Source of the DNA: JBBQBM01 sp964554485
GTDB lineage: Bacteria > Patescibacteriota > Saccharimonadia > Saccharimonadales > JAGQMS01
Reading direction: 5' to 3'
NCBI GenBank assembly: GCA_964554485.1
Contig: CAZKOX010000008.1
Location: forward strand, 1-28,594
Length of the DNA: 28,594 nucleotides
Made by a program: the position numbers and the translations under genes. The notes below the pieces were generated by a model. It had not been told where the DNA came from and did not search any database. It was given only the letters and a program-made list of their open reading frames with translations. Of this stretch, positions 28,453 through 28,594 are shown in pieces. The number at the start of each line of letters is the position of its first letter. The stretch's first letter is position 1.

Positions 28453-28458
28453 ATTATA
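28453..28458 (-). promoter_or_regulatory. -10 box of the DivIC-like gene
   Basis: TATAAT on the minus strand, ending 11 nt before ATG 28441, so the leader is only a few nucleotides. A divergent TATACT (28471-28476) may serve the tRNA at 28537. Confidence 0.5.
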
Positions 28459-28536
28459 CCCCCAACATGGTATACTACCGAAGTTAATGTCAAATTAACC
28501 AGTCATTAATAATACTTAACACGTCAAGTATTTCAC

Positions 28537-28594
28537 GGGGGTATAGCTCAGTGGTTAGAGCAGTCGGCTCATAACTGATTGGTCCTTGGTTCAA
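28537..28594 (+). tRNA. tRNA with CAU anticodon, 3' end outside window (probable tRNA-Ile2)
   Basis: GGGGGTA acceptor, GCTC-AGTGGTTA-GAGC D arm, anticodon loop CTCATAA and the start of the T arm CTTGG-TTCAA. The D arm and the stretch around the anticodon resemble tRNA-Ile2 of E. coli and B. subtilis more than elongator Met. With an initiator and an elongator Met already present, it is the best candidate for the TilS substrate. The 3' half of the acceptor cannot be checked. A 7-bp hairpin (AATACTT...AAGTATT, 28511-28532) precedes it. Confidence 0.85.

Noticed and set aside
1..28594. Alternative genetic code with TGA as glycine (SR1/Gracilibacteria)
   Set aside because: TGA ends grpE and the CcdA-like gene in tight ATGA overlaps; conserved proteins read through without in-frame TGA.
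1..28594. CRISPR array, integrase, transposase or restriction genes
   Set aside because: No regularly spaced short repeats and no such protein families are visible; the island at 25857-27825 lacks a visible recombinase.

Overview
The window looks like a chromosome segment of a small-genome member of the Candidate Phyla Radiation (Patescibacteria), most likely Saccharibacteria (TM7). This is inferred from gene content and style, because there is no rRNA here to confirm it. The genes are short and tightly packed with a moderate GC content. HrcA/CIRCE controls the heat-shock genes, there are large low-complexity surface proteins beside a sortase, and one small protein has a pilin-like C-terminus. 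TGA is used as a stop (grpE, ccdA-like), which argues against the SR1/Gracilibacteria code. A striking feature is that about ten genes have a -10 box 6-11 nt before the start codon, so their mRNAs are probably leaderless. A second set has strong Shine-Dalgarno (SD) sites.

Layout. 1-3144 (minus): heat-shock cluster hrcA-grpE-Cys-rich ORF-dnaK, with CIRCE operators before hrcA and dnaK. 3150-4085 (plus): a hypothetical gene and a Bcp peroxiredoxin. 4069-6978 (minus): an NHL-propeller surface protein and a small membrane protein. 7099-13404 (minus): housekeeping genes lepA, murJ, ftsH and tilS. 13453-17177 (minus): a sortase and a 948-aa PA14/GLUG surface protein that is a likely sortase substrate. 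17270-17557 (plus): tRNA-Met behind a structured leader that encodes a 13-codon peptide. 17588-17993 (minus): a near-consensus promoter driving two tiny peptides of opposite charge, followed by a three-part inverted repeat. 18005-20701 (minus): a Ca2+-type P-ATPase. 20775-24048 (plus): a probable thiol-redox operon (His/Cys membrane protein, CcdA-like protein, lone ATP-cone, FAD disulfide reductase). 24045-25855: a membrane protein with a pilin-like tail, and a membrane-anchored alpha/beta hydrolase. 25857-27825: an accessory island carrying three repeats related to the 3' end of the initiator tRNA gene, a GC-rich foreign-looking gene and a nucleoside-deoxyribosyltransferase-like gene, ending at tRNA-fMet. 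27869-28594: a promoter, a long three-way-junction inverted repeat, a DivIC/FtsB-like gene and a partial tRNA with a CAU anticodon.

The three tRNAs all read CAU: an initiator, an elongator Met and a probable Ile2 (the lysidine substrate). TilS, which makes lysidine, is encoded in the same window. The best candidates for undescribed biology are the two-peptide operon, the leader-peptide/alternative-hairpin region before tRNA-Met, the tRNA-fMet-derived repeat family with its cargo, and the thiol-redox operon.
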